Both the position numbers and the translations under genes were made by a program. The notes under the pieces are model-generated. The model ran no database searches. It had not been told where the DNA came from and saw only the letters and a list, made by a program, of their open reading frames with translations. A stretch of 64,000 nucleotides of DNA from DASVTR01 sp033855775 (GTDB lineage Bacteria; Acidobacteriota; Blastocatellia; Pyrinomonadales; Pyrinomonadaceae), in assembly GCA_033855775.1 (NCBI GenBank), contig JAWVFT010000088.1, positions 16,635-80,634 on the forward strand, written 5' to 3'. Shown here one piece after another: positions 27,416-38,734 of the stretch (its first letter is position 1; each line of letters starts with the position of its first letter).

Positions 27416-28336
27416 ATGAGCGCCACACAGCAACCAGCAGCGACCATACGGAACCTGACCGCGACGGCTGCCTTGTGCCTGCTCATCATCATCATCACGT
27501 GCGCCGCAGCCCAGGCGCGCGCGCAGCAAACGCCCGCACAGCAAACACCTGCGCCGACCGCTTCGCCAACGGCCACTCCGGCGACAACAACAACAACGAC
27601 GCCAGCCGCGCGCCCCATCCTGAAGACCATCAAGCTCAGCGTCCAATATGCGCCGAAGACGCCAGCCGCGCGCAAGCGTTTTTACGTCTCGCGCGTTGAC
27701 TTCGATTTCGACGCGCTGCAACAGAAGCTCGGCAATCTTCCCTCGCACAAAGACTACCAGCAGCGCGTCAGCAACCAGTCGCTCAGCGCGGAGTTGGTCG
27801 GCGAGTTCGTCCGCGAGTGGCTCGAAAAGTACAAATGCGAGACGGTCTATTGCCAGCCCATCACGCTCGAAGATGTCGGGCGCATACGCCTCTTTCAGGA
27901 CGCTTACAAGCGCGCGAGCGAACTCTTCAAGAACTCAGGCGGCGACGGCGGCGCGGCCCTGCGTTGGCTGCCCAACTTTCTGCCGCGGGAGATTGCCACA
28001 GGCTACTTCGACATGAAGGCGCAATGGCTCAAGCTTGCCCTGGACATGATGGAAGCCAGGACAATCGGCGGCGAGCAAAACTTGATTCGCGCCTTCATGA
28101 CAGACCGCAACGGCGCGGCCTACATCCCCGAAGTTAAGCCGGGCGAAACCTACTACATCTCAAATCTGATTCCGATTGAAGACGGAACAGATTGTTTCCT
28201 GTGGAACAAGAAGCAAGAGGTCAAAGCGGGGCCGGGCGTGGAAGTCGGCGTCACGCTCGGAGCCAACGCGAAGCTCAAAGAGATTAAGGGCGCGAACGCC
28301 GCCGCCCTGACCTTCACCTGCAAGCCGCCGAAGTAG
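27416..28336 (+). CDS. Secreted protein of unknown function in the cytochrome block
   Basis: 306 residues from ATG 27416. Signal peptide (LTATAALCLLIIIITCAAAQARA), then a Gln/Thr/Pro-rich linker, then a folded part beginning KTIKLSVQYAPKTPAARKRFYVSRVDFDFDALQQKL. It has four cysteines (KCETVYCQP, GTDCFLW, FTCKPP) that could form two disulfides and no CxxCH motif. The C-terminal 90 residues are beta-rich (ETYYISNLIPIEDG to the end). I do not recognise the family. It is 48 bases upstream of the first nine-heme cytochrome, so they are likely co-transcribed and it may be a structural partner. Confidence 0.75.
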   Translation: MSATQQPAATIRNLTATAALCLLIIIITCAAAQARAQQTPAQQTPAPTASPTATPATTTTTTPAARPILKTIKLSVQYAPKTPAARKRFYVSRVDFDFDALQQKLGNLPSHKDYQQRVSNQSLSAELVGEFVREWLEKYKCETVYCQPITLEDVGRIRLFQDAYKRASELFKNSGGDGGAALRWLPNFLPREIATGYFDMKAQWLKLALDMMEARTIGGEQNLIRAFMTDRNGAAYIPEVKPGETYYISNLIPIEDGTDCFLWNKKQEVKAGPGVEVGVTLGANAKLKEIKGANAAALTFTCKPPK

Positions 28337-28384
28337 TGCGGAGCGCGCATTGAACGGCGCGCGAAAGAAGAAGAGGAACGAGAA

Positions 28385-29698
28385 GTGCGCTCGCTTGAGC
28401 ATGAATGCCGCCAACGTCGTCGTCGCCTTGTGGCGTTCGCGGTCTTCTTCGTGTTCGCGCTCGCGGCCTTCGTCTACCCCAGAGCTTCCGCTTCGCTTGT
28501 GAACGGCGGCGAGCCGCAGCAACAGAAACGCAGGCGCACAAAGCAGAGCGGCGGCAACACCGCTCGCGCTCCGGCCACGCGCGCAGCCTCGCGCGGCGTC
28601 AACTACTCGCGCTTTTTCCACGACCGTCATCACGTCAAGTACGACAAGCCAGACCACGGAAATTGCAGCGACTGTCACACGCTCTCTTCGCCCTTGCAGT
28701 ATGACATCAAGGATTATCCAGACCACCCCTCGTGCGTCAATTGCCACCGCCAGCAATTCTTCACGGGAGCGCGCCCGGTCATCTGCACGGTCTGCCACAA
28801 GGCCGCTTCGCCGCGCGACGACCGCCGCTTCGATTTCCCGAAGCCGGGCGCAGACGTGACCAGAGAATTTCCCGGTCGCTTTCCGCACGCGCTGCATCAA
28901 TCGCTGCTGGCGCAAGCGCGCCCCGCCGGAGACGTGGCCGGAGCGTTGCGCCTCGTCCGCGCTTCCTTCAACGGCAACGCGGCGCAAACACAGACTGAGG
29001 AGAACTGCGCGACCTGTCATGCTTCTTACGATAAGACGAAGCCGGACGAGGCTGGCTTCTTTCCCGGCGCGGGCTGGCCCGACAATATGCTGCCCGGCAA
29101 GGGGACGTTCAGAAAAATCCCGAACGGGCCGGAAGGACACAGGACTTGCTTCGTCTGTCATGCGAGCGCGGAGAAGAGTTGGAAGTCGCCCGCGCCCGTC
29201 GCCAACGATTGCGCCGGATGCCACAGCAAGGCCGCGCCCGCCGCGCTCGCGACAGCAATCGCAGCATCAAGCATATCAACCACGCCTGCCGTCATGGCTC
29301 CTGCGCGGACTGCTGCGACGTTAGTAAAATTCTCTTTCACGAGCGCGCCGCTGCCGCCGCGCAAGGTCTTCAACTTCCAGCACGAGGGCGGAGGCGAGGG
29401 CGGCAGTCATGAGGAAGGCTGCACGACCTGTCACATCAACATCACGCAGGAGCAGACGCTCATCGTCAAGCCGGACGTGCCGATTGCTTCGTGCGCCTTG
29501 TGTCACATCAGCGGCGGCAAAAAATCTTCACTGAAGAAGGGGACGGACACGACCATCACGACGGAGATGGACGCATGGCTTGCGAGCAGGAAGGCTTGTC
29601 TCAGTTGCCACACAATTGAGATTGGAAATCGTCAGCCGCCTTGCAGCCATTACTACGCCGACCGGCGCGCGCCGCCAGCCGAGCTTCAATGTAAATAG
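28385..29698 (+). CDS. Nine-heme cytochrome c
   Basis: 437 residues, starting at GTG 28385 behind AGAGGAACGAGA. Hydrophobic signal at about 15-32 (LVAFAVFFVFALAAFVYP). CxxCH sites begin at residues 94, 117, 134, 208, 255, 276, 346, 370 and 405. Extra histidines precede several sites (RFFHDRHHVKYDKPDHGNC), fitting bis-His ligation as in class III/c7-type multiheme proteins. The middle region (AAPAALATAIAASSISTTPAVMAPA) is low complexity and may be a hinge between a six-heme and a three-heme part. The next cytochrome starts seven bases after the stop. Confidence 0.92.
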   Translation: MRSLEHECRQRRRRLVAFAVFFVFALAAFVYPRASASLVNGGEPQQQKRRRTKQSGGNTARAPATRAASRGVNYSRFFHDRHHVKYDKPDHGNCSDCHTLSSPLQYDIKDYPDHPSCVNCHRQQFFTGARPVICTVCHKAASPRDDRRFDFPKPGADVTREFPGRFPHALHQSLLAQARPAGDVAGALRLVRASFNGNAAQTQTEENCATCHASYDKTKPDEAGFFPGAGWPDNMLPGKGTFRKIPNGPEGHRTCFVCHASAEKSWKSPAPVANDCAGCHSKAAPAALATAIAASSISTTPAVMAPARTAATLVKFSFTSAPLPPRKVFNFQHEGGGEGGSHEEGCTTCHINITQEQTLIVKPDVPIASCALCHISGGKKSSLKKGTDTTITTEMDAWLASRKACLSCHTIEIGNRQPPCSHYYADRRAPPAELQCK

Positions 29699-29705
29699 AG
29701 AGAGC

Positions 29706-30656
29706 ATGCGAGAGCCGGATTCAACCGCAGAGAGCCTTGAACGCGAGCGACGCGGCCATAGCGCACGGCGTCAATGGCTGTCGTGCGCCTTCCTGATTTC
29801 AACGATGACAGCCGCGCTGTTAATGACCGTCTTCGGGGCGAGCGCTGGCGACGGTCGAAGGGTCGTCTCTGCAACCGAAGAGCAAGCAATCTTCGCTACG
29901 AATCTGGCCGCCGCCTTCAATCCTGAGCCGCAGGACTTTTCCAGGTTTTCGCATACGAGTCCGGGCGCGCACGCGGAGTTCAGCAACGCCGCGAGTTGCG
30001 CTTCCTGCCACCAGCGCAACGGCACACAGGCGCAGCCGACCTTCCCCGGACACAAAGCCTGCATCAAGTGTCACACGGCGGAGTTCACCACCGTCAACAC
30101 TGCGCTCTGCACAATCTGTCACGTCAACGACCTCGGCAATCCGAACCCGGCGATGAAAAGCTTCCCCGGCTTGCAGAGTTTCCGCGTCTCCTTCGACCAC
30201 GCGCAGCACGTCAACGTCGGAGCCAACTGCGCGAGTTGCCACAAGACGGCGCGGCGCGGCGTGGCTCTCTCTATCCCTGCGAGCTTGAACGCGCACGCGC
30301 AATGCTACGCCTGCCATTCGCCGGACAAGTCCGCCGCCAGCCTTTCATCCTGCGGCACGTGCCACTCAACCGGCGGCTACGCGCGAACGTCGGCCAACGC
30401 GCGCGCCTTCAACTTCAGTTTCAGCCATGCCACTCACGGCGCGCGTCAACGCTTAGGCTGCACGGATTGCCACACAGTCCGCGCCGGGGCGGCGCAGTCC
30501 AGACAAGTCTCGTCGCCCGCCACGTTCCAGCACTTCGCGCGCAGCCGCGCCCAAAGCTGCGTGACCTGCCATAACAACCAGCGCGCGTTCGGCGAAGCGG
30601 ACTTCGGCGACTGCCGGAAATGCCACAAGGGACAAACCTTCCGCATGGGCGGCTAA
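29706..30656 (+). CDS. Second nine-heme cytochrome c
   Basis: 316 residues from ATG 29706, with a signal peptide (WLSCAFLISTMTAALLMTVFGASA). Nine CxxCH sites: CASCH, CIKCH, CTICH, CASCH, CYACH, CGTCH, CTDCH, CVTCH and CRKCH. The blocks SFDHAQHVNVGANCASCH and SFSHATHGARQRLGCTDCH repeat a FxHxxH...GCxxCH unit of the cytochrome c3/c7 superfamily, in which the upstream histidines serve as distal heme ligands. A longer frame to 29580 overlaps the preceding gene and lacks family similarity. Periplasmic electron carrier; redox partners unknown. Confidence 0.92.
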   Translation: MREPDSTAESLERERRGHSARRQWLSCAFLISTMTAALLMTVFGASAGDGRRVVSATEEQAIFATNLAAAFNPEPQDFSRFSHTSPGAHAEFSNAASCASCHQRNGTQAQPTFPGHKACIKCHTAEFTTVNTALCTICHVNDLGNPNPAMKSFPGLQSFRVSFDHAQHVNVGANCASCHKTARRGVALSIPASLNAHAQCYACHSPDKSAASLSSCGTCHSTGGYARTSANARAFNFSFSHATHGARQRLGCTDCHTVRAGAAQSRQVSSPATFQHFARSRAQSCVTCHNNQRAFGEADFGDCRKCHKGQTFRMGG

Positions 30657-30734
30657 GAGACAACGCTCTTGTCCAAGCGAAGCACTCTTGCTTGAAGGCC
30701 AGCGCAGGCGGCGATGGTTTGCCGCGCGAAAAGT

Positions 30735-30763
30735 TTGACAAGCCGTATATGCCTCACTATCAT
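30735..30763 (+). promoter_or_regulatory. Strong sigma70-type promoter for the four-heme lipoprotein
   Basis: Perfect TTGACA at 30735, 17-base spacer, TATCAT at 30758. Transcription should start near 30770 with a leader of about 125 bases. This gives the four-heme gene its own promoter inside the cytochrome block. Confidence 0.7.
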
Positions 30764-30896
30764 TCACAGCCGGAAGCTCCCCTTTCGATTGAGCGTGCTA
30801 TGACTCAGAACTATTCCGAAGCCGCAGCGCTCCTCCTTTGAACTGCCATGCGGACTATCTCTGCACAGAGCGCCAGTTATTGTAAGGACGACGACT

Positions 30897-31613
30897 ATGA
30901 AATTAACTATCGTTGTGGCGGCAGTCTTCGGCTATTTGCTCCTGACCTTTGCCTGCCACCATTCTTCCAGTTCGACGAACGCCGCGATGCTCAACAGCAG
31001 CGCCGCGTCGCTCAGCAGTAGCAGTAGCAGCGTCGCCGCCGTCGCGCCCGACGGCACGAACCCGCCGCACGCCGTTGACACGGACGGCAAAGCCATTCCA
31101 GAAGAGAGCGCGACGCAGCCCGCCAAGCCAATCATTCTGGCGAAGGACGCCGAAGGCAAAGACGGCGAGATGAAAAAGGAAGCGGCCTTTGACCACGCCA
31201 AGCACAGCACGGATGCGAAGTATAGCGTTGACGGCAAGACCGTCATCGGCTGCGTGGAATGTCATCACACAGACCAGCCGAAGGCTCCGGCGGGTCAGGA
31301 CTATCTCAAGAAGCTTGAGCGCAAAGAAGTGTTGACGGCTGCCCAGTTGGAGAAGTCTAAGCTGGCCGTGAAATCCTGCCGCGCCTGCCACTTTCAAGCC
31401 TCAGCCGAAGCGACCGACGATTATCCGCCCGACAGCATCACCTACGCGAAAGAGAGCGGCAAGGCGGCCACGAAAGATAAAATCGTCAACGAAGAGGCGT
31501 ATCACCTGAACTGCAACACGTGCCACGATCAGGCGATGAAGAACAAGAGCCGCGCGACGCCCGCCAAGGCTCCGGCGGCGTGCGCCGATTGCCACACACA
31601 GAAGAAGAGCTAA
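30897..31613 (+). CDS. Four-heme cytochrome c3-like lipoprotein
   Basis: 238 residues. Short signal peptide with lipobox LTFAC (Cys 20), a Ser/Ala-rich tether, then a cytochrome domain with CxxCH starting at 119, 161, 206 and 229. The preceding FDHAKHSTDAKYSVDGK segment supplies histidines as expected for class III cytochromes. AAGGA lies ahead of the ATG. The lipid anchor fixes this carrier to the inner or outer membrane, making it a plausible relay between the soluble nine-heme proteins and a membrane partner; that is inference. Confidence 0.9.
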   Translation: MKLTIVVAAVFGYLLLTFACHHSSSSTNAAMLNSSAASLSSSSSSVAAVAPDGTNPPHAVDTDGKAIPEESATQPAKPIILAKDAEGKDGEMKKEAAFDHAKHSTDAKYSVDGKTVIGCVECHHTDQPKAPAGQDYLKKLERKEVLTAAQLEKSKLAVKSCRACHFQASAEATDDYPPDSITYAKESGKAATKDKIVNEEAYHLNCNTCHDQAMKNKSRATPAKAPAACADCHTQKKS

Positions 31614-31719
31614 GCGTCAACTTAAACCACAGCGAGCCGCGACGCTCGCGCTATGGAAGCAACGCTTGTGATGCAGCGCGTCTTCCGAGAGAGCGTCGCG
31701 GTCTTCGTCTTCAAGGAAC

Positions 31720-32286
31720 ATGATTCGGGCCACACAATCAATGCGATTAACTGCTCTCTCAATAACGCTCGTCGCCGTCTCGCTGCTCGCAGGCTGCGCG
31801 CAGCCCGCGCCTCCTGCCTCAAGCGAAACGACGACGACTACGACAACCAACAGCGCAACGTCGCGCGCGGCCACGCCGTCGCAGACGACGAACGCGCCTT
31901 CGTCCGGCATGTCGAGCGACACGCCGATTGCGCCCGCGCACGGCGGCGGCGCGATTCCGCCCGCGGCCAACACGTCTCCGGCCAGCGAGCCGACCGGGAT
32001 GGACACCGCCGCGCTCGACGCCAAGATTGAGAAGGCCGAAGCCAAAGCCAAAGCCAAGAACGCGACGCAGGCCGACCGCAACGCTGCCGCCGCAGCCTAC
32101 ATGGAACGCGCAGACATTTTCATGAACGCGGGGCGACCGATGCTCTATAAATTCGCGCTCCGCGATTACCGCCGCACGCTGCGTTATCAACCCGACAACG
32201 AGCAAGCGCGCCAGAGCGTCAAGACCATCGTTGACATCTACACTTCGATGGGGCGTCCCGTCCCCGAACTCGGCAACGAACCGTAG
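31720..32286 (+). CDS. Lipoprotein with short TPR-like region
   Basis: 188 residues. Lipobox SLLAGC (Cys 26), a long Thr/Ser/Pro-rich tether, an Ala/Lys-rich helix (DAKIEKAEAKAKAKNATQ), then a TPR-like helical pair (NAAAAAYMERADIFMNAGRPMLYKFALRDYRRTLRYQPDNEQA). The ATG at 31720 follows AAGGA closely; ATG 31741 is possible and would still give a full signal peptide. It ends the cytochrome block and is followed by a strong terminator. Confidence 0.75.
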   Translation: MIRATQSMRLTALSITLVAVSLLAGCAQPAPPASSETTTTTTTNSATSRAATPSQTTNAPSSGMSSDTPIAPAHGGGAIPPAANTSPASEPTGMDTAALDAKIEKAEAKAKAKNATQADRNAAAAAYMERADIFMNAGRPMLYKFALRDYRRTLRYQPDNEQARQSVKTIVDIYTSMGRPVPELGNEP

Positions 32287-32334
32287 GCGACAACCGAGCA
32301 GGCGCGCGCCGCAAGGTTGCGAGCTTTCAGAAAA

Positions 32335-32377
32335 GCAGAGGGCGTGAGGCGGTTGACCTCACGCCCTCTGCTTTTTT
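32335..32377. terminator. Perfect intrinsic terminator ending the cytochrome block
   Basis: A 15-bp perfect stem (GCAGAGGGCGTGAGG / CCTCACGCCCTCTGC) with a 7-base loop, preceded by AAAA at 32331 and followed by six T at 32372. The flanking A and T runs let it work in both directions. Confidence 0.92.
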
Positions 32378-32434
32378 ACACGCAACCGCGCAAAACAGGC
32401 CCGCGCGCGTCTGCCAACGGCCCGCGCATAGCTA

Positions 32435-32749
32435 AAATCGGCTCGCGCACGCGCAAAATTCATCCGCGCACATGTAAAGTTCATCCGCGCAGCGCTCAGA
32501 TTGATTCGCGCGCCTGTTAGATTGACCCGCGCACCTGCAAGATTGGTTCGCGCACCTGTTAGATTCATCCGCGTAGCTGCTAGATTGACCCGCGCAGTTG
32601 TTAGATTGACCCGCGTAGTGTTCAGATTCATCCGCGCAGTTGTTAGATCGGTTCGCGCAGTGTTCAGATTGGTTCGCGTAGTCGCTAGATTGATTCGCGC
32701 ACCTGTTAGATTGACCCGCGCAGTTGTTGGATTGACCCGCGTACACGTT
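32435..32749. repeat. Fifteen-unit 21-bp tandem array
   Basis: Fifteen units of exactly 21 bases with the shape AGATT-(GACCC, GATTC, GGTTC or CATCC)-GCG-YR-variable hexamer. The first three units are more diverged, and one further decayed unit may precede them. Units at 32582 and 32708 are identical. Left and right halves recombine in different pairings. Because 21 is a multiple of three, three of six frames stay open (heptapeptides RLTRAVV on plus; NNCAGQS and TTARVNL on minus), but none has a convincing start and ribosome site. It lies between a bidirectional terminator and the 3' end of the ABC1 kinase gene. Confidence 0.92.
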
Positions 32750-32795
32750 TTGGTGTGGCGCGCGGGCGCGGAGTGGACTCAAAACATACGCGGAG

Positions 32796-34475
32796 TCATT
32801 GCGGGCCGTCTTTCTTCTCCTTCTTCACGTCGTTAAGGAAGATGTGGAAGACTAAGAACATTCCGGCGGCGGCGGCGATGAAGAAGAAAATCATGGCGAT
32901 GCCGGGATAGCCCAGGATTTTGAAGGACGTTTCGACGCGCATCAACAGCGCCGCCCCGACAATCAACGCCGCCAGCACCAAGCCCATCGTGATGCGATTA
33001 GCAATCTTCTGCAAGCCCTCCATCAAGCGCACTTCGTCTATGGCGTCAACGCGAATTTGCATCTCGTTGTTGGCGATGGCATCGAAGAGACGATTGACGC
33101 GCCCCGGCAGTTTTTCGACGAAGCCTTTGGTTTCGAGCAGCGTGTTGAAGAGATTGCCGGGAGAGATGCTTTTGACCATCCGCTCGCGCAGCAGTTCGGT
33201 CGCGTTCTGGCGAATCGAAGCGTTCGGGTCAAACGCAGGGTCTAGCGTGTGGACAACCTGGTCAAGATTGAGCAGGGTCTTGGCAATCAAGGTGAACTCC
33301 GGCGGCAGCCGAAAGCCGCACTCGCCGGAGATGCGCGTGATTTCCAGAACGACCCGGCCCGAATTGATGTTCTCAAGATTCGCGCCCTGATGCTGCGCCA
33401 CAAGGTCTTTGACACGCTGCTGAAAATTCTTGGCCTCGAAGCTGTCCTTCGGCTCGCCCATCTTGATTGTCAACTCGCTCACTTCGTCGCCGTGTCCCTC
33501 GCTAATGGCAAGGAGCAGTTGCAGCAGATTCTCCTGAAAGCGCGGCGTCAGTCGCCCGACCATCCCTAAATCGAGCAGAGCGATGCGCTCGTCGTCCGTG
33601 ATAAAGACGTTGCCCGGATGCGGGTCTGCGTGAAAGAGGCCGTCCACCAACAACTGCTTGAGGTAGGCGCGAAAGAAGTGCTCCGCCAGGCCGTAGCCGT
33701 CCAGGTCCATGCGTGCCAGCGGGCTTAAAGAGGTAATCTTCTTGCCCGTGATGAAGTCCATCGTCAGCACGCGCGAAGTGGTGTAGTCGGCGACGGGCGC
33801 GGGCAGGACAAGGCGCTCGAACTCGCGCAGGTTCGCGGCGAACGTGACCAGATGGCGCGCTTCCTGTTTGTAGTCCAACTCGCGCAGCAAGCTCTTGCGC
33901 AACTCCGTCAGGATGCCGGTGAACTCGTAACGCTTGCCCATCTCCGTGTGCTTGTCTAAGAAGGCAGCGACTTCAAGCAGGATTTCCAAGTCCTTGACGA
34001 TGACCTCGCGCACGCCCGGTCGCTGCACTTTCACGACGACCTCGCGGCCATCGCGCAAGCGAGCGCGATGCGCTTGTCCGAGCGAAGCGGCGGCCAAAGG
34101 CTCCGCTTCAAACTCTGCGAAGGCTTTCGAGAGCCGCACGCCCAACTCGTCCATCACAATCTGCTCGACCTCGCCAAACGAGAACGGCGCGACATCATCT
34201 TGCAGCCGAGAGAGGGCTTCCAGATAAGGAACGGGCAGCATGTCGGCGCGCGTCGAGAGCAGTTGAGCGAGCTTGACGAAGGTCGGCCCCATTCGCTCCA
34301 AGTCCTTCGACAACTCTTCGGCCTCCGGCGCGGCCACCTGCGCCACGTCGCTCTCGTCGTCGAGCGCGTCTTCCAACCCGGCCTGCTTCACAAGGTCGGA
34401 ACGCCCGTACTTCATCAACAACCACGCGATGTCCTTGTACCGCTTCAGATATTCGGGCTTTAGCGAGATTCCCAT
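32796..34475 (-). CDS. ABC1/UbiB-family atypical kinase
   Basis: 559 residues. Start ATG 34475 lies behind GAGGTGA. The ABC1 core shows LERMGPTFVKLAQLLSTRADMLP (the KxGQ-like motif reads KLAQ), the Ala-rich loop AAASLGQAHRARL, VVVKVQRPGV, GLFHADPHPGNVF and LLDLGMVGRL. Two transmembrane helices at the C-terminus (RITMGLVLAALIVGAALLM and GYPGIAMIFFFIAAAAGMFLVFHIF) anchor it. Family members support ubiquinone or other isoprenoid-lipid metabolism through ATPase-like activity. No quinone genes are adjacent, so the name ubiB is not assigned. Confidence 0.9.
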   Translation of the reverse strand: MGISLKPEYLKRYKDIAWLLMKYGRSDLVKQAGLEDALDDESDVAQVAAPEAEELSKDLERMGPTFVKLAQLLSTRADMLPVPYLEALSRLQDDVAPFSFGEVEQIVMDELGVRLSKAFAEFEAEPLAAASLGQAHRARLRDGREVVVKVQRPGVREVIVKDLEILLEVAAFLDKHTEMGKRYEFTGILTELRKSLLRELDYKQEARHLVTFAANLREFERLVLPAPVADYTTSRVLTMDFITGKKITSLSPLARMDLDGYGLAEHFFRAYLKQLLVDGLFHADPHPGNVFITDDERIALLDLGMVGRLTPRFQENLLQLLLAISEGHGDEVSELTIKMGEPKDSFEAKNFQQRVKDLVAQHQGANLENINSGRVVLEITRISGECGFRLPPEFTLIAKTLLNLDQVVHTLDPAFDPNASIRQNATELLRERMVKSISPGNLFNTLLETKGFVEKLPGRVNRLFDAIANNEMQIRVDAIDEVRLMEGLQKIANRITMGLVLAALIVGAALLMRVETSFKILGYPGIAMIFFFIAAAAGMFLVFHIFLNDVKKEKKDGPQ

Positions 34476-34654
34476 CGCTCACCTCTTCGGATGAATTTAA
34501 CGAGCGCGCCGCGGATGCCGAAAGCCCCCTGGCGTCAACAACGGATTCTACACCGAAGCGGGCCGACCGTGCGGCGTTAAAAACAGGAGGGGCTCACACG
34601 AGGCGTCCGCGCAAAGCGTTGCCTGCGCGCCCCCGCCAACGCTAATGCCGACCA

Positions 34655-34670
34655 CTCGTGTATAATGTGG
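34655..34670 (+). promoter_or_regulatory. Probable -10 box of the kinase-cyclase gene
   Basis: Perfect TATAAT at 34661-34666, preceded by GTG, about 60 bases before the ATG at 34728. No good -35 is visible at 16-18 bases upstream. Confidence 0.4.
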
Positions 34671-34727
34671 CGCAAGCAGTTCAGGACTCTTTCGTTCAAG
34701 CCGTCGAATGAACTGCCGCCCTGATTT

Positions 34728-37724
<2,997 letters not shown>

Positions 37725-37785
37725 GACGAGCTAAAGTTTTTTGGAGTCGGCCACGCAACCGGACAGGCGCGCGAGTGTCAGCGAG

Positions 37786-38691
37786 TTACTTCTTTTTCAG
37801 TCGAATCTCGAACAACTTCGTCCAGCGTTTGCCGGTGACGAAGAGGCGGTCTTCCTGTTCGTCGTAGGCGATGCCGTTAAGCACGTTGTCGGTGTCGTTT
37901 TCGACATCGGCGGGGCGCAGACCTGAGAGGTCAATCCAGCCGTTGATTTTGCCGCTGGACGGGTCGATGCGGACGATGCGGTCTGATTTCCAGATGTTGG
38001 CGTAGATTTCGCCTTTGATATATTCAAGCTCGTTGAGTTGCGTCAAAGGCTGGCCGTTATCGAAGACGCTGATGGCGCGGACGGGCAGGAAAGTGTTCGG
38101 CTCAAGAAAGCGAAGCTGGTTCGAGCCGTCGCTCATAATCAGCGACTTGCCATCGTTGGTCAGCCCCCAACCTTCGCCCGCTTGATGAAGTTCGGAGCGC
38201 AGTTCAAAGTCCTTCAGGTCATAAACGAAGCACTTGTTCGACTGCCACGTCAGTTGAAAAATCTTGCCCTCAAACAGCGTGATGCCTTCGGCGAAGTATT
38301 CCTCCGGCACGTCAATTTTCTTCTTCACCTTGCCGCTCTTGAGCTCAACGCGGCGCAGGCTCGACGTGCCGTGATGGCCCGTGCTCTCGTACAAATATTT
38401 GTCGTGAAAGACGAGCCCTTGCGTGAAAGCCTTCGGGTCGTGCGGCCATGAGTTGACGACTTCGTAAGTGTAGACGGGAACGTCTGCGGCCTCGCGCGCG
38501 GCTTCGTCCTGCCGCGTCGCGTTAGACGACGAAGACGTGGCGGGTGAAGCGCTGGCGGTCTGGGCGGGCTTGGTTGGCACAGGCTGCTGCGGCTGCTCTC
38601 TGCGTGTCGCGCCGAGGTCTTTATCGCCGCAAGCCAGAAGCGCTATCGAGACGGCGACCAGCGACAAAGAGCCGAGTGAAAGGCGTCGCAT
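37786..38691 (-). CDS. Glutaminyl-peptide cyclotransferase, lipoprotein
   Basis: 301 residues from ATG 38691, with lipobox ALLAC. The body is the five-bladed beta-propeller of bacterial/plant-type glutamine cyclotransferase: VVNSWPHDPKAFTQGLVFHDKYLYESTGHHGTSSLRRVEL, then YFAEGITLFEGKIFQLTWQ, LTQLNELEYIKGEIYANIWKSDRIVRID and VLNGIAYDEQEDRLFVTGKRWTKLFEI. It converts N-terminal Gln to pyroglutamate on exported peptides. It lies 43 bases behind the SurA/DsbA fusion gene on the same strand, an operon-like spacing that suggests both act on exported proteins. Confidence 0.92.
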   Translation of the reverse strand: MRRLSLGSLSLVAVSIALLACGDKDLGATRREQPQQPVPTKPAQTASASPATSSSSNATRQDEAAREAADVPVYTYEVVNSWPHDPKAFTQGLVFHDKYLYESTGHHGTSSLRRVELKSGKVKKKIDVPEEYFAEGITLFEGKIFQLTWQSNKCFVYDLKDFELRSELHQAGEGWGLTNDGKSLIMSDGSNQLRFLEPNTFLPVRAISVFDNGQPLTQLNELEYIKGEIYANIWKSDRIVRIDPSSGKINGWIDLSGLRPADVENDTDNVLNGIAYDEQEDRLFVTGKRWTKLFEIRLKKK

Positions 38692-38734
38692 AAATCTTCT
38701 CGTCAAGTGGGGCCGGATGAATGAAGCGTCCGGC

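Noticed and set aside
32435..32749. CRISPR array
   Set aside because: Units are contiguous 21-mers without spacers, and no cas gene is in the window.
32359..32836. Heptapeptide-repeat protein from the 21-bp array
   Set aside because: Three frames are open only because the unit length is divisible by three; start codons are TTG or lie inside repeats, and no ribosome site or flanking domain supports translation.
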